Source: Trypanosoma brucei gambiense DAL972 (taxonomy: Eukaryota > Euglenozoa > Kinetoplastea > Trypanosomatida > Trypanosomatidae). From it: 64,000 bases of DNA. The stretch is taken from positions 682,001 to 746,000 of the forward strand of contig NC_026742.1 in assembly GCF_000210295.1 (NCBI RefSeq), in the 5' to 3' direction. Shown here one piece after another: positions 20,454-30,585 of the stretch (the first letter of the stretch is position 1; the number at the start of each line of letters is the position of its first letter). The position numbers and the translations under genes are program-made. The notes below the pieces were generated by a model. It made no database searches. It saw only the letters and a list, made by a program, of their open reading frames with translations, and had not been told where the DNA came from.

Positions 20454-21615
20454 AAGCTGTTTGGTATAGTCAAGTAGCTTATTTGTGCCGTCTATACTCT
20501 GATATGACCGCTCATAGGAATGTTAGTGAAGTGAAGGGTGCCCTTTTTTTCTTTTTCTTTCTTTTTTTTTTTTGATTCATTATGAGTGTACGCGATTTCC
20601 GGTGACCATGTCGGTTTATGCCCTATGTGAGTGTGTGGGTTTCTTCTTCGTTGTTTTTTTTTTTTCGACCCAACCTCCTGATGTAAGTGGGTCAAGGGTG
20701 TTTATATGTTGGTGTGTAGGAAGGTGTTTATGTTGAACTGAACGTTTATTTGGTTTGGTTCACATTTGATGATCGTGTAGTGTGTTCCTCTTTCTTCATT
20801 TTGTTTGGTTTACCTTTTCTTCTGCCTTAGCGCAACCACCGGCCTTAACTACATTGGTGCATTCATATGTTCGTATATATTTTTATATGTATGAAAAAGT
20901 GTGTTTGCACATACGCGTGTGTACATTTTTCTTTTGGCATGTCATGTGTTGCTGTTGCTCTATTTTTGCAATTGTTGCCACTACTATTACTTTGTACGCA
21001 ATGCATCTGCTTCAACTTTTAGCAGTAGTTGATCCGCACGTTTTAGTGGGTGATTTGTTGCATTAGCTTTTTGGGGAAAGGAGAGGGAAAGGTTTTACCA
21101 TTATTATCAGCATAATTATACGTTCTCACTTACTTACTATCATCATTATTAGTCATTATTTATTAATGAATTTAGTGTTAGTATTATTACCGTCCATCTC
21201 TCGCTTTCACTTTATCTTCCTTGTGATTTATCTTACCCCTAGTGTTTTGGCGCTGTGTTGAAGGGAGGGGGAGTGCGGCATCTCAGATCTTTGTCCTTTC
21301 ATGCCCTTCAACGCACTTCATTGTGTTATTTCATTTTCTATGTTTCTGACTGTCACCTTTCTGTGCCTTCTTTTTGTCCTGTCTTATTTTACTAATTACC
21401 GGGGAACGTATATATATGTATGTATATATAATCATTCATTTATTCATTTGACATTACATGTTTGCTTTTCCGGACTTGTGCTTCTTCTGTTTTTATTCTT
21501 GGTTATCATCTCTGAGGCGGCTGTAACTTAGGTTGCTGCGAGTCCGCCGACCTTGTAATTAAAGGGAATAGTATCGAACGCTAAAGGCGTGCTCGCATAC
21601 AGGAAGGAGGGGGAA
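20454..21615 (+). promoter_or_regulatory. Intergenic region, SDH2C 3' UTR and RAD9 leader
   Basis: No gene supported across 1.16 kb. T-rich runs at 20545-20573 and 20655-20666, ATT/ATC-type repeats at about 21095-21195, and a pyrimidine-rich tract at 21465-21511 followed by AG at 21515-21516, a probable trans-splice acceptor for RAD9. Confidence 0.4.
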
Positions 21616-23484
21616 ATGCTTCTAAAGTTCACGGCAACTGGAGATTTTCTCCGTCCTTTCATTAATCTACTTCAAGCCACGACAAAACAGGGGGTGGTGC
21701 TGTTTTTCCAACCACTTGATAATGTCTTGGTTCTTCGCACGGTGGGGCCAAACAGTACCTTGTATTTAGTTGCTAGTGTTGGCACGGAACATTTCCATGA
21801 GTATTGTTATGACAAAGGGGATGCTACTGCGGACTCGTTTGCGGTCGATGGTGTTTTAGAGGCGGGGAAGGACTCTTCAGCGGAAGTTAACAACATGGAA
21901 CATCATGTTCCTGTTTTGAGTAGAGCGTTACTTGCCACAGTGTTGCGGCAACCGCAGGGCCTTCATTTGATTAGTGTTCAGTATAGCTCTAGAGACGGTG
22001 ATGGTATTTCTAAGGATGTGATGCAGTGGGAATGCGTTTGTGGGGATGGAATTGTAAAGGTGTTTATGTTGCCGCTAGTGCGAGAGAAACTGGAGCGGGC
22101 GTATGTTAACCCTGAAAGGTATGTTTTTGACGCGTGTGCGTCTGCGAAAACGTGGGGTCACTTCTTGCGGCACCTACCAGGATCGCAATTCATTGTTGTT
22201 CAACCACATGATACACATCTTGAGCTTCTGGTGATGAATTGTTCGGAGGCCGCCGGACACGAAGTTGACTCGAAGGTGCTAGTTCGACAGGGGGATTTAC
22301 TTTTCATGCGCCGGATACACCGAGCAACAGAAGGTAATGATGATGGATATTCGTTATTACCCGGCAAATACGCAGAACTTAAACCCCTCAAGCATATTTG
22401 TCTCTTGGCCGATCAACTTGGTATGATGATCCGCCTGCGCTCTGCCATGGGGGGCGTTCCCCTCTTCGTGGAAACACTTACAATGCAAGAAGCTCAGTCC
22501 CTGAAGGCTGGAGGTGCTCCAACGGTCTCAATGGATACCGTGATAGATACTACGGCACCCGATTTGTATAATCGAGGCATGGCACCCATAAGCAGTTCTC
22601 TCCGAATAAGATACGCGGTGTACATTCCCGCAATCGACATTTGGCCATCATCCGCGGATAGTTTCGACGCGCCAACAGATGGTGGTCGCCGCTCGGTTGC
22701 CTCCACAGCAACAAGTCACAGAGATAGTCGCGATTTGACTAACATAGCGTCGCCGCGTGGATCTGTTGGGCTTCCTCAAGCAGATCCATGTCTCGGCTGT
22801 GCTGAAACCCCGGTAGCAAGTGCAACAACCGCAGTCAATGGGGTAACATCTGCCCCATTGCCGACGGGTTTGCATTTTGGTACAAACCAAGTGGGTCCAG
22901 GCGGTGGACTCAACCCGCAGACATTGGCTAGCCCAACACCTGCTCCACTTACTTCAGGTTATTCTGTGGGGTCCCCTGCGATTTCAGCGCAGTCAGCTCC
23001 ATTGTATGACCCTCCCCCCTCGGGAGTTGTGATCGACGGTAACATGATGATGGTGAGGTCAACATTTCAGATAGGCAACTCCGTTGGTTCGGAACATACT
23101 AACTATAAGCGCTCTCGCGACAACGTGACGTCTGAAAGGTCTTCTGCGTTGCCCTTTTCACTCAGTGAGAGGGTACCGTGTACCGATAATTTTGGTCCCC
23201 AACCTATCGAACAGCGCGGGCACGAATCGACAACTTGGAGCACACTGACGCCGGAAAAACGCAGCTCCTCTCAACTCAATCACGATGAACAGTCAAAATT
23301 GCCTCCCATGGGAAGCAGGCAGCTTCCACTCGACGCACGGTACCCTTTGGATTTTAACGCTTATGTGCAGGAGTTGGACGAGGGTCGGTGTGAAGATGAC
23401 TTGGATGAAGATGATGAGGATCTGCAGCGCTTCCTTGATAGTTGCGCCTCAGTGCTTGTTGTCCCCCAAACACAGAGTTACTAA
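21616..23484 (+). CDS. RAD9: RAD9-like subunit of the 9-1-1 DNA damage checkpoint clamp
   Basis: 622 residues from ATG 21616 (the earlier GTG at 21589 is not a start). The first about 65 residues match the PCNA-like start of RAD9: FLRPFINLLQA, then LFFQPLDNVLVLRTVGPN aligns with the human 'LYLEPLEDGLSLRTVNSS'. A second match is LKHICLLADQLGMMIRLR with a following GVPLFVETL, the RAD9 equivalent of the interdomain strand region. After two clamp-like domains (to about residue 340) comes a long Ser/Thr/Pro-rich tail ending in an acidic segment, as in RAD9 tails that are phosphorylated to recruit TopBP1-type partners. RAD9 forms a ring with RAD1 and HUS1 and signals to ATR. It is longer than human RAD9A (391). 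Confidence 0.75.
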   Translation: MLLKFTATGDFLRPFINLLQATTKQGVVLFFQPLDNVLVLRTVGPNSTLYLVASVGTEHFHEYCYDKGDATADSFAVDGVLEAGKDSSAEVNNMEHHVPVLSRALLATVLRQPQGLHLISVQYSSRDGDGISKDVMQWECVCGDGIVKVFMLPLVREKLERAYVNPERYVFDACASAKTWGHFLRHLPGSQFIVVQPHDTHLELLVMNCSEAAGHEVDSKVLVRQGDLLFMRRIHRATEGNDDGYSLLPGKYAELKPLKHICLLADQLGMMIRLRSAMGGVPLFVETLTMQEAQSLKAGGAPTVSMDTVIDTTAPDLYNRGMAPISSSLRIRYAVYIPAIDIWPSSADSFDAPTDGGRRSVASTATSHRDSRDLTNIASPRGSVGLPQADPCLGCAETPVASATTAVNGVTSAPLPTGLHFGTNQVGPGGGLNPQTLASPTPAPLTSGYSVGSPAISAQSAPLYDPPPSGVVIDGNMMMVRSTFQIGNSVGSEHTNYKRSRDNVTSERSSALPFSLSERVPCTDNFGPQPIEQRGHESTTWSTLTPEKRSSSQLNHDEQSKLPPMGSRQLPLDARYPLDFNAYVQELDEGRCEDDLDEDDEDLQRFLDSCASVLVVPQTQSY

Positions 23485-24010
23485 GATTGATAGCCTTGTC
23501 TTTATATATCTTCCCTCGAAGCGCAGTGACGAGCGACTCAATGAGAGGCGAAGGCGGTGATATTGACGGTGGTGAGAAATGTGGGAGACACGTAAATTAT
23601 GGGAGTCCCCTTGCCTCCTTTGTTGTTGCGCAGCGAATGGTATTAGTGCCCACATGCCCGTTCTAGTGGGTTGAATGCATTTAAAAATAACATTCACTTC
23701 GTGTCACAAGCGCATAAATGTGCGAGCAGATAGAGGTATATGCACACGTGTTCACCTATGTTTGTACTGTACTCCTATGCCGTTTCAGCAGTGTCGCTGA
23801 TCTGTCTTTTACACTATTTGCGTGACCGGCCCTTCACCTTCCTCCCAGCCTTTTCCTGATTGTCTAATGAACGAAAGGGAAGAGAAAAAATAAAGGGAAT
23901 TAATACACTCATACATATATACATAAATATTAATACATATCATATATACGTGTCAGTAACCTCAGCGTAAAGGCAAAAAAAAAGTGAAACAAGAAGAGGG
24001 GAGTGTCATT
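23485..24010 (+). promoter_or_regulatory. Intergenic spacer with splice acceptor for UBA5
   Basis: A pyrimidine-rich tract about 23800-23846 is followed by AG at 23847-23848, a probable trans-splice site. An A-rich, ATACAT-repetitive leader follows to the ATG at 24011. No gene seen. Confidence 0.4.
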
Positions 24011-25174
24011 ATGAGTCAGGATAGGGGCAAGCGGCAGGTTTTGGATGCTACAGTGCGTGATGACAACCCGTATAGCCGGCTCATGGCACTTCAGCGGATG
24101 GGTGTTGTGGAGAATTACGAGGCCATCCGCCAAAAATCCGTTGCAATAATCGGCGCTGGGGGTGTTGGCAGTGTCGTGGCAGAGATGCTCACGCGTTGTG
24201 GTATTGCGAAAATCCTTTTGTTTGACTACGATAAAGTGGAGCTCGCCAATATGAACCGGCTCTTTTACAGGCCCGAGCAGCAGGGGATGTCAAAGGTGGC
24301 GGCGGCAAAACAAACACTGGAAGGAATCAACCCAGACACCGAAATTGTACCTTTCGACTTCAGTATTACAGCAGCGGAACACTGGCAGGACTTCGCTGAT
24401 GCGTTAACAAAGAACGGTGGTGTAAAGCCCAGCACTCCGGTAGATTTACTGCTGTGTTGTGTTGATAACTTCCAAGCCCGCCTAACGGTCAATTACGCTT
24501 GTTTACTGTTCAACATTCCGTGGATGGAAAGCGGTGTTGCAGAAAATGCGGTGAGTGGTCACATCCAGCTACTCCTTCCCGGTGTGACACCCTGCTACGA
24601 GTGCTGTCCACCCCTTGTCGTGGCGACAGGAATGCCAGAGGCCAAGCGTGAGGGCGTTTGCGCTGCGTCTCTTCCAACCACGATGGGCATCGTAGCGGGG
24701 TTTCTCGCACAGAACGCCCTAAAGTACCTGCTGAATTTTGGAACTGTTAGTGAATACATTGGATATGACGCAATGAGAGATTATTTCCCCTCTGTTACAA
24801 TTAAAGCGAATCCCGACTGCCGCAACGCCACCTGCGTTGAGAAGCAACGGGAGTACGGGGAACGGAAGGCGAGGTTGGGTGACGCAGCCCATCCCCTACA
24901 CAACGCTGCCAAACATCGCACCGAGCGGGAGGCGAAGGAACGCGAGGCGGCAAAAGCAAGGGCAGCAGCATCAGCGAAAGAGTGGGGAATAGTAGTTGAA
25001 GAACACGGGAAAGATGATCTTTCCGTAAACACAAAGGGAGACACAGGTGGTGTGGAATACGCGTATGGCGCCGGCGGTAAAGCGGAGGGGAATGCCCCAA
25101 GGGAAGACGAGTTTGTTGCCGCGGATAGCGGGGAGTCGCTGGAGGCACTTATGGCCAAAATGAGAGCCATGTAG
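24011..25174 (+). CDS. UBA5: UBA5, E1-like UFM1-activating enzyme
   Basis: 387 residues from ATG 24011 (the GTG at 23984 is not a start). [13 protein letters not shown] (19-31) is the UBA5 lead-in. The nucleotide motif G48-A-G50-G51-V-G53 is followed by D72/D74 and the N-x2-R loop (MNRLFY). Zinc ligands are C195-x2-C198 and C270-x4-C275. The catalytic cysteine is C217 in [13 protein letters not shown], very close to the human enzyme. The C-terminal segment ends in [15 protein letters not shown], matching the conserved UFC1-binding tail of UBA5; the Lys/Ala/Glu-rich linker before it is variable. The enzyme adenylates UFM1 and hands it to UFC1. The single-domain E1 layout and tail separate it from MOCS3/UBA4 and ATG7. 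Confidence 0.93.
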   Translation: MSQDRGKRQVLDATVRDDNPYSRLMALQRMGVVENYEAIRQKSVAIIGAGGVGSVVAEMLTRCGIAKILLFDYDKVELANMNRLFYRPEQQGMSKVAAAKQTLEGINPDTEIVPFDFSITAAEHWQDFADALTKNGGVKPSTPVDLLLCCVDNFQARLTVNYACLLFNIPWMESGVAENAVSGHIQLLLPGVTPCYECCPPLVVATGMPEAKREGVCAASLPTTMGIVAGFLAQNALKYLLNFGTVSEYIGYDAMRDYFPSVTIKANPDCRNATCVEKQREYGERKARLGDAAHPLHNAAKHRTEREAKEREAAKARAAASAKEWGIVVEEHGKDDLSVNTKGDTGGVEYAYGAGGKAEGNAPREDEFVAADSGESLEALMAKMRAM

Positions 25175-25815
25175 TAGTGATAATCTCTTGACGTGAGCAA
25201 GCGCTACGTCAGGTCACATATTTTATTCGTTTTACTCTTTCGCTGTTTTGCTCTCCTCTTGGACGTCGGTGTGGGCGTGTGTGTGGCGAGGGGTGGCAAG
25301 GGAAGTAGAGGAGGGAGGAAAATGGGGTCGGATTCAAGCTGTTTCGGTGGAGTTGGCAAGTGTGAACTTTTGTTGCGTTGAAATTTGTGAGTGTGTACCG
25401 ACATCTTCCACCAAAGAAGATTGGCGGAACAGCTGCGGCTTCTCCTCTCCTTTTTGTGTCGTCAGAGTAAAGAAGTATCCCATTGCAAATCGGAAGAAAG
25501 GGAAGTTGGGATCAGTGTTTTTCTGCCTGCCGCCACAGTGTCTAACGGCCACCGGTAACCCTTCCACCTGCGCTTTTCTGGAACTTTCCATCTCTTCCTT
25601 AATCGATTCTATCAACCGCACGGTATTTGTCCGTGACCCGCAAATACCTGTTGCTCCTGTTGCAATAGATACTTTCCCCCCCCCCATAAATATATATATA
25701 TATATATATCTTTGAATTTAGTTTACTGAAATCTGCTGAAACGAAAAAGGACAAGAGGGAGGGAAAACAAACAACGAGAAAAGATACTTTATCGTAGGAA
25801 CTTTCCTGACTCAAC
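25175..25815 (+). promoter_or_regulatory. Intergenic spacer, UBA5 to ERV1
   Basis: Two pyrimidine-rich tracts (about 25438-25463 with AG 25464-25465, and about 25575-25605) could serve trans-splicing. A run of seven to eight C at 25676-25685 is followed by (AT)n at 25690-25709 in the probable ERV1 leader. No gene supported. Confidence 0.4.
25690..25709. repeat. (AT)10 microsatellite
   Basis: Ten AT units about 105 bp before the ERV1 start codon. Confidence 0.9.
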
Positions 25816-26637
25816 ATGTCGAAACGGGAGCCGTTGAAGAAGATTCCCGGTGAGTGTCCGACGCCCCGAGAACTGGGTAAGGCAGGCTGGATTATACTCC
25901 ACAGTGCTGCCGCTGTGTTTCCGTACAACCCTACACCCACACAACAGGAGGCATTCCGCAACTTTTTACACGGCTGGTCCCACGCGTATGCTTGCAGCCA
26001 TTGTGCATACCACATGCGACGTTACTTTCACCAGAATCCACCCGTCGTCACGGACAAATTGGCACTCAACCGATATCTCTGTGAATTTCACAACGCTGTA
26101 AATGAGAGAGTTGGAAACAAGATATATGATTGTGACCCCATGAATGTTCTCCGCCGGTGGCACCCAACGTTTCCAGATATGGAGGATCAACCTACAATCG
26201 AGGAACAGGTGAAGTCACTCGAATTAAAGGAAAAGAATGAGACACCGCAAGGCGTTAGTGATCGATGGCGACAGCAGAACTCTTCCGCGTCACCAGATGG
26301 TAACGTTGGTCGATGGTCAGTGGGGGACGCGCGGTGGACCGATACAACTAACGAGTCACGTCGGACTAATGTCGGTGAGATCTCAGCGGGATGGGGAACC
26401 GCTGGTGAGAAGATGAAACAAAGAAATGGTGCGGGGGACGGAGTCAGTGATGCGGGTGCGAGCGAAAAGAAGTGGTGGCGATGGGGAAACTCCACTTCGA
26501 GTTCCACTACTGCAACCATCGCAACACCTTCTGCAGCTGAACCTGCCGAGGATGTTGAGGCTAGCGTTACCTCTATATTGAGTAAACTAAGGGCTTGCAT
26601 GGTTTACTGCCCTGATGATAAAAAATCATCAGCGTGA
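25816..26637 (+). CDS. ERV1: ERV1/ALR-type FAD-linked sulfhydryl oxidase
   Basis: 273 residues from ATG 25816. The Erv/ALR fold occupies about residues 18-125. ELGKAGWIILHSAAA starts helix 1. YACSHCAYHMRRY carries the redox pair C60-x2-C63 next to the FAD. LCEFHNAVNERVG (88-100) is the 'C-x-x-H-N-x-V-N' FAD motif. The C-terminal about 145 residues are a low-complexity, W/S/T/N-rich extension ending in RACMVYCPDD, with C261 and C265. In yeast and animals the shuttle Cys pair is N-terminal. In kinetoplastids a C-terminal extension carries it, and no Mia40 partner is known, so this enzyme may oxidise intermembrane-space substrates itself. Function is family knowledge; assigning the shuttle to C261/C265 is my inference. 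Confidence 0.92.
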   Translation: MSKREPLKKIPGECPTPRELGKAGWIILHSAAAVFPYNPTPTQQEAFRNFLHGWSHAYACSHCAYHMRRYFHQNPPVVTDKLALNRYLCEFHNAVNERVGNKIYDCDPMNVLRRWHPTFPDMEDQPTIEEQVKSLELKEKNETPQGVSDRWRQQNSSASPDGNVGRWSVGDARWTDTTNESRRTNVGEISAGWGTAGEKMKQRNGAGDGVSDAGASEKKWWRWGNSTSSSTTATIATPSAAEPAEDVEASVTSILSKLRACMVYCPDDKKSSA

Positions 26638-27602
26638 TGTCGAATTGATGATGCCCTTCACCATTTAATATTGGTGTGCATTCGTTGTTTGGGGTTCGGA
26701 CTAGGTCGGCGCAGTGCAGTGCACTGTGAGTAGCTGTGCGGTTATTGGGAAAACTGTGGTTGACATATTTGTTTTGCAGCGACGAGGTAAGTGGATGTAA
26801 CCGCATCCACCAATGGTGGTACGTGATGGAAGTGCTGAATGCCCGAGGTTGGGTTCAGATGTGCCAAACCATTAACGACACATCGATGCCTGTTAACAGG
26901 GGGAAATTAGCGCACTGGACGCCAATTTTATTTTTATTCTTGAGGGGGATGAATTCAGCATAACGTTTCTTTAAAAGAAAAATAAGGTGGAAGGGAGAGG
27001 GTGAAATGCTAATAACTCACTCTCCTAATTACAGGTATTATTCATTTTTACCTTCAGTTTTCGCATATCAGGCGGCGACGTCACAGAAGACGGGCCGCCT
27101 ACCACGATCGGAATTTTTTTTTTTGCGAGCGACTGCATTTATGTATATGCATGTTTTTTAGATTCAATTAAACGTTCATATGAGAAGAGCAAAGTATGCC
27201 CTATGGAGGTTCCTTAACAAGCCATCGCTTACTACCGCATTCACGTGCCAAATTAGGAGCAGTAAACACTGGGCCCCTTCGTTTTATTTTTAACTTTTAC
27301 TGTACGTGTTTTAGAACACGAACCGGAACTCAAAAAGGTACAGACGCAAGGTGCATGGGTGGCATAAATATTTGCGAGTTGAGAGGTAAGGAGGGGGGAA
27401 GGAGCCTTCAAAAAGTCGGCGTGTACCAGAGACGGTGTGGCCTCGTATGTTTTTATTTTCGTACACCACTTCTGTACTCACAATCTTTTACTTCCCAATT
27501 GCGCGTGTGTGCGAATACCCCTACAACTACTCATTGCACGCTCCTATTTGTTTACACTCGTACACCCAATGCGAAGAAACAGGTAGGCATACTACAATAA
27601 AA
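26638..27602 (+). promoter_or_regulatory. Intergenic region, ERV1 to RPS3
   Basis: No gene supported over 965 bp. T runs at 27115-27124. The pyrimidine-rich stretch 27445-27500 before RPS3 may direct splicing at one of several downstream AGs near 27575-27590. Open frames of 75-134 codons here have no recognisable product; the one from 27435 runs in frame into RPS3 only by chance. Confidence 0.4.
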
Positions 27603-28247
27603 ATGGGTCCGCTCTCTAAGAAGCGCATGATGGTGCGCGATGGTGTCTTCTACGCCGAGCTTTTCGAGTTCTTAAAGCGCGAGTTGGCTGACGACGGCTT
27701 CGCTGGCGTTGAACATCGTGTTACTCCCACACGCACGGAGATTGTCATCCGTTCCACAAAGACCCGCGAAGTCCTCGGTGAGAAGGGCCGCCGCATCCGT
27801 GAGCTAACGGCTTGCCTTCAGCAGCGGTTTAACTACAAGGAAGGCAAACTGCAGCTGTTCGCCGAGCGCGTGGAGGTGCGTGGACTGTCCGCAATGGCGC
27901 AGGCCGAATCCCTGCGTTTCAAGCTTCTCAGCAACCTTCAAGTGCGCCGTGCGGCCATGGGCATCATCCGTTACGTGATGGAATCCGGCGCAAAGGGCTG
28001 TGAGGTGACAATTGGCGGAAAGATCAAGGGCCAGCGCGCGAAGAGTATGACATTCCGTGACGGCTACATGATTAAGTCGGGTACTGCTCACAAACACTTC
28101 GTTGACACGGCCACCCGTCATTGCCACTTGCGTGCAGGCACCATTGGCGTAAATGTTAAAATCATGCGCCCCCAGAGTATGATAGAGGAAGATGAGGTGC
28201 TACCCGACGTCATTACAGTGATTGAGCCGAAGACAATCGAGGCTTGA
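27603..28247 (+). CDS. RPS3: 40S ribosomal protein S3
   Basis: 214 residues from ATG 27603 (MGPLSKKR...). The in-frame upstream codons from 27435 are leader, not protein: eukaryotic S3 starts just this way. It has the type II KH domain with [13 protein letters not shown] (the G-x-x-G loop) and the S3 C-terminal domain with [18 protein letters not shown] and [29 protein letters not shown] sequence is nearly universal (here [13 protein letters not shown]). It sits at the mRNA entry channel of the small subunit. C/G-biased third positions set it apart from the AT-rich neighbours, as expected for a highly expressed ribosomal gene. Slightly shorter than human S3 (243) at the C-terminus. Confidence 0.97.
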   Translation: MGPLSKKRMMVRDGVFYAELFEFLKRELADDGFAGVEHRVTPTRTEIVIRSTKTREVLGEKGRRIRELTACLQQRFNYKEGKLQLFAERVEVRGLSAMAQAESLRFKLLSNLQVRRAAMGIIRYVMESGAKGCEVTIGGKIKGQRAKSMTFRDGYMIKSGTAHKHFVDTATRHCHLRAGTIGVNVKIMRPQSMIEEDEVLPDVITVIEPKTIEA

Positions 28248-28805
28248 TTATGTAACACCGAACACACAGCACAACGATACATTAACTCTACCTCCAAGCA
28301 AAGGAAAAGTAATGCTCTTGTTTTTTGTGTGAAGTAGCGGGTAGTTTGCCTTTATTTTGCCTATTGTTGTTCCCCATTACACTCTTGTTTCGAATAGTTT
28401 ACTTTTCTTTTTCTTTTTTATAATATTCTTTTATATTTTTCCCTTTCTGCCTGAGGAAGGTAGAGGAGGATGGAGCACGTTACACAATAACAAACAGAGA
28501 AGCACATATATTTGTATGTGCTTTTCATTAATCCCTTTGTCAATGTTACCTCCACTTTAACCGGAGTGAAGATTTAATATGATGCATATAAATGTTTATC
28601 CATACATGTGCTTCTCTCCTTGTTTTCATTTTTTCATAGTTTCGCTACTAGCATTTGATATCATAGCATGTTACTACACTCCGTTATGTCTTTCTAACAA
28701 CAGGAGTACAGCGACGGTTTAGTGTTTCGTTTATCTCCATCCTGTTCTCAGCAACATTTCAATGTGATATGTATCGTTATTCAACAGGTGGCTGATGTAA
28801 GTGCT

Positions 28806-28836
<31 letters not shown>

Positions 28837-29553
28837 ATGTGTATTTGCTGTGTGCAATATTCTCCGTAACCTGTCCCCTGGTTTTTCTATCGCTAATGCC
28901 ATTAACCTCTCGCATGAGTGGTGGTGCTGATATTGATGATGACAAGGGAATGTCAGGAAAGAGAAAAGGAGGAAGTGGAGGAGGGATAATAATAATAATA
29001 ATAATATGGATGATGCGACTCTTGGTCTCACCACTTTATGTTGAGTCCTAGGAACTGCTGTTGGTTTGTCACTATAATGGGAAGGTGTGTCTAGTGTGTG
29101 AGGATATGCTTGACTGTTTAATTATGCAACAACGCTTAAATTCATTCCAGTCGCATCGTTACTTTACCACATCTAACAATTATGAGTGTTTTTACTCTGT
29201 ATATGTTTATTGCGTGATATGTGTGTGCTCATTATAGAAAGTGCTGCACTTGCGCTCCCATTTCAGTCGTAATCCATTTCACTCTTTTTCTTTTAATTCT
29301 TTCTTACCCTTTCTCATTTTGAAACAAACAAAAGGAAGGAAAGCTTTTGTGTTTGACGAGTAATTCCCAACAGTAACAAGACAAAATTTGGTTGATTAGG
29401 TTTCCAACGTCATAATATACGGCTGAACTTGTCGAAGGTTATATTCCTCAGGAAAAATTATTGGAAGGATCCCAAAAATTTTAATAAAAGGATAAACCCA
29501 CAGAGAAGTTGTTATTACTTTTACACGTATACCCAACTGGAACTCATTGAAAT
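28248..29553 (+). promoter_or_regulatory. RPS3 3' flank and non-coding part of array unit 1
   Basis: From 28296 this is the first copy of the tandem repeat. It holds T-rich tracts (28403-28440), a (TA)n-(TG)n compound microsatellite at about 28806-28840, an AAT trinucleotide run at 28986-29006 and a pyrimidine tract at 29279-29320 followed by AGs near 29333-29342, a likely splice acceptor for the phosphatase-like gene. The repeated 109- and 85-codon open frames here are microsatellite-derived and not called. Confidence 0.5.
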
Positions 29554-30585
29554 ATGGTGAGGACGACACGCTTTTCACGCAACAGTTCCAAACCACTGTT
29601 TCAGCAATTACAGCTTATTACATCGTATGGACTCTTTCAGGAGTATCCACCCATTTGGCCACTTCCCCTTCCACCTCAACAACCTCGTGATACGGGAAAA
29701 CCCACACTGGTACTTGATATTGATGAAACACTGATTCATACTGTAGGGATGCGGAATGAGGGGTCGGATTCTGTCTCCTTCAGTTTCTTCCTGCGTCCAC
29801 ATGCGAAGGAATTTCTCGCAGAGGTACGTGAACTGTACGAAGTTGTGTTCTGGACGGCTGGTACCGCATCCTACTGCTCAGCTGTTATGGATGCACTGGA
29901 GGTGCAGGTGTTACAACTCCCACGATCATTTTACAATATTGATGAACTCCGCGTAGAGGCACGTGGTGGAATCTCCACCAAGAATGTTAACTTCTATGCC
30001 CTTTCCCGAACTCAAACGTTACAAGGGCATAATTACATGAAATATCTTCCAATGCTTGGCAGACCATTGAATCGTGTCATAGTGATCGACAGTGATGTGC
30101 GCAGCTTTCCTCTTCATCCACGTAACGGTGTTAAGATCGAACCCTTCCTACCGAATGAACGTGCTTTATCCGAATATGCCCGCATAGTAACCGATGAGGT
30201 GAAATATGGTCAAGTTGGTCAGCGGCAGTATGAAGGCGAAATGGCAAAAGTCATTGAGCGTGGTGAGGAAGAGGTAGCGCGATTGCAAGCGGATCATGCC
30301 CTTATGGATCTGATTCCAATGCTACGCTCTGCGGCTTCTTCAACTGATTTGACTCATGAATTAGACCATTGGCGTGCGGATGAGTACACAAAGTGTGACG
30401 ACTTTCGTGAAACGATGAACTCTCTCTCAGTGACAAGGCAGAAGATTCTTGGTAATGTTCTTAAGGAGCGACGCAACGTACCGATTCCGCCTCTCAAGCA
30501 GCACGTGATGAATCATGGATTTATGGAGGAGGCAAATGCCGCTATGAAGTTGGAGCAGATGCGACACACTCCTTCAAGACTTTAG
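29554..30585 (+). CDS. NLI-interacting-factor/SCP-type HAD phosphatase-like protein, copy 1 (type A)
   Basis: 343 residues. It has the FCP/SCP/Tim50 (NIF) fold: motif I LVLDIDETLIHT with nucleophile D55 and acid D57, FFLRPHAKEFL (78-88), motif II WTAGTASYC with Thr101 (100-108), and motif IV at 175-183. In this copy motif IV reads VIVIDSDVRSF (D179-S180-D181), closest to the Tim50 style. Known relatives remove phosphate from Ser/Thr of proteins such as RNA polymerase II CTD; the substrate here is unknown. No signal peptide or membrane segment is evident; the first 50 residues are proline-rich. The C-terminal about 100 residues are helical and specific. The ATG at 29554 is preceded by a long leader present in all units. 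Confidence 0.88.
   Translation: MVRTTRFSRNSSKPLFQQLQLITSYGLFQEYPPIWPLPLPPQQPRDTGKPTLVLDIDETLIHTVGMRNEGSDSVSFSFFLRPHAKEFLAEVRELYEVVFWTAGTASYCSAVMDALEVQVLQLPRSFYNIDELRVEARGGISTKNVNFYALSRTQTLQGHNYMKYLPMLGRPLNRVIVIDSDVRSFPLHPRNGVKIEPFLPNERALSEYARIVTDEVKYGQVGQRQYEGEMAKVIERGEEEVARLQADHALMDLIPMLRSAASSTDLTHELDHWRADEYTKCDDFRETMNSLSVTRQKILGNVLKERRNVPIPPLKQHVMNHGFMEEANAAMKLEQMRHTPSRL
30082..30096 (+). other. Type A motif IV block (copy 1)
   Basis: The 15-bp codon block for residues 177-181 encodes V-I-D-S-D here and in copy 4, against M-V-D-D-N in copies 3 and 5. Eight of 15 bases differ, while the rest of the gene is essentially identical among the copies. Confidence 0.95.

Noticed and set aside
27435..27602. 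56-residue extension of RPS3
   Set aside because: Eukaryotic S3 starts near [12 protein letters not shown] sequence; upstream codons are AT-rich leader.
28722..29051. 109-codon ORF repeated in units 1-5, and its 85-codon antisense partner
   Set aside because: Both are built from TA/TG microsatellite and AAT repeats (strings of YI, CV and I); repeated only because the unit is repeated.
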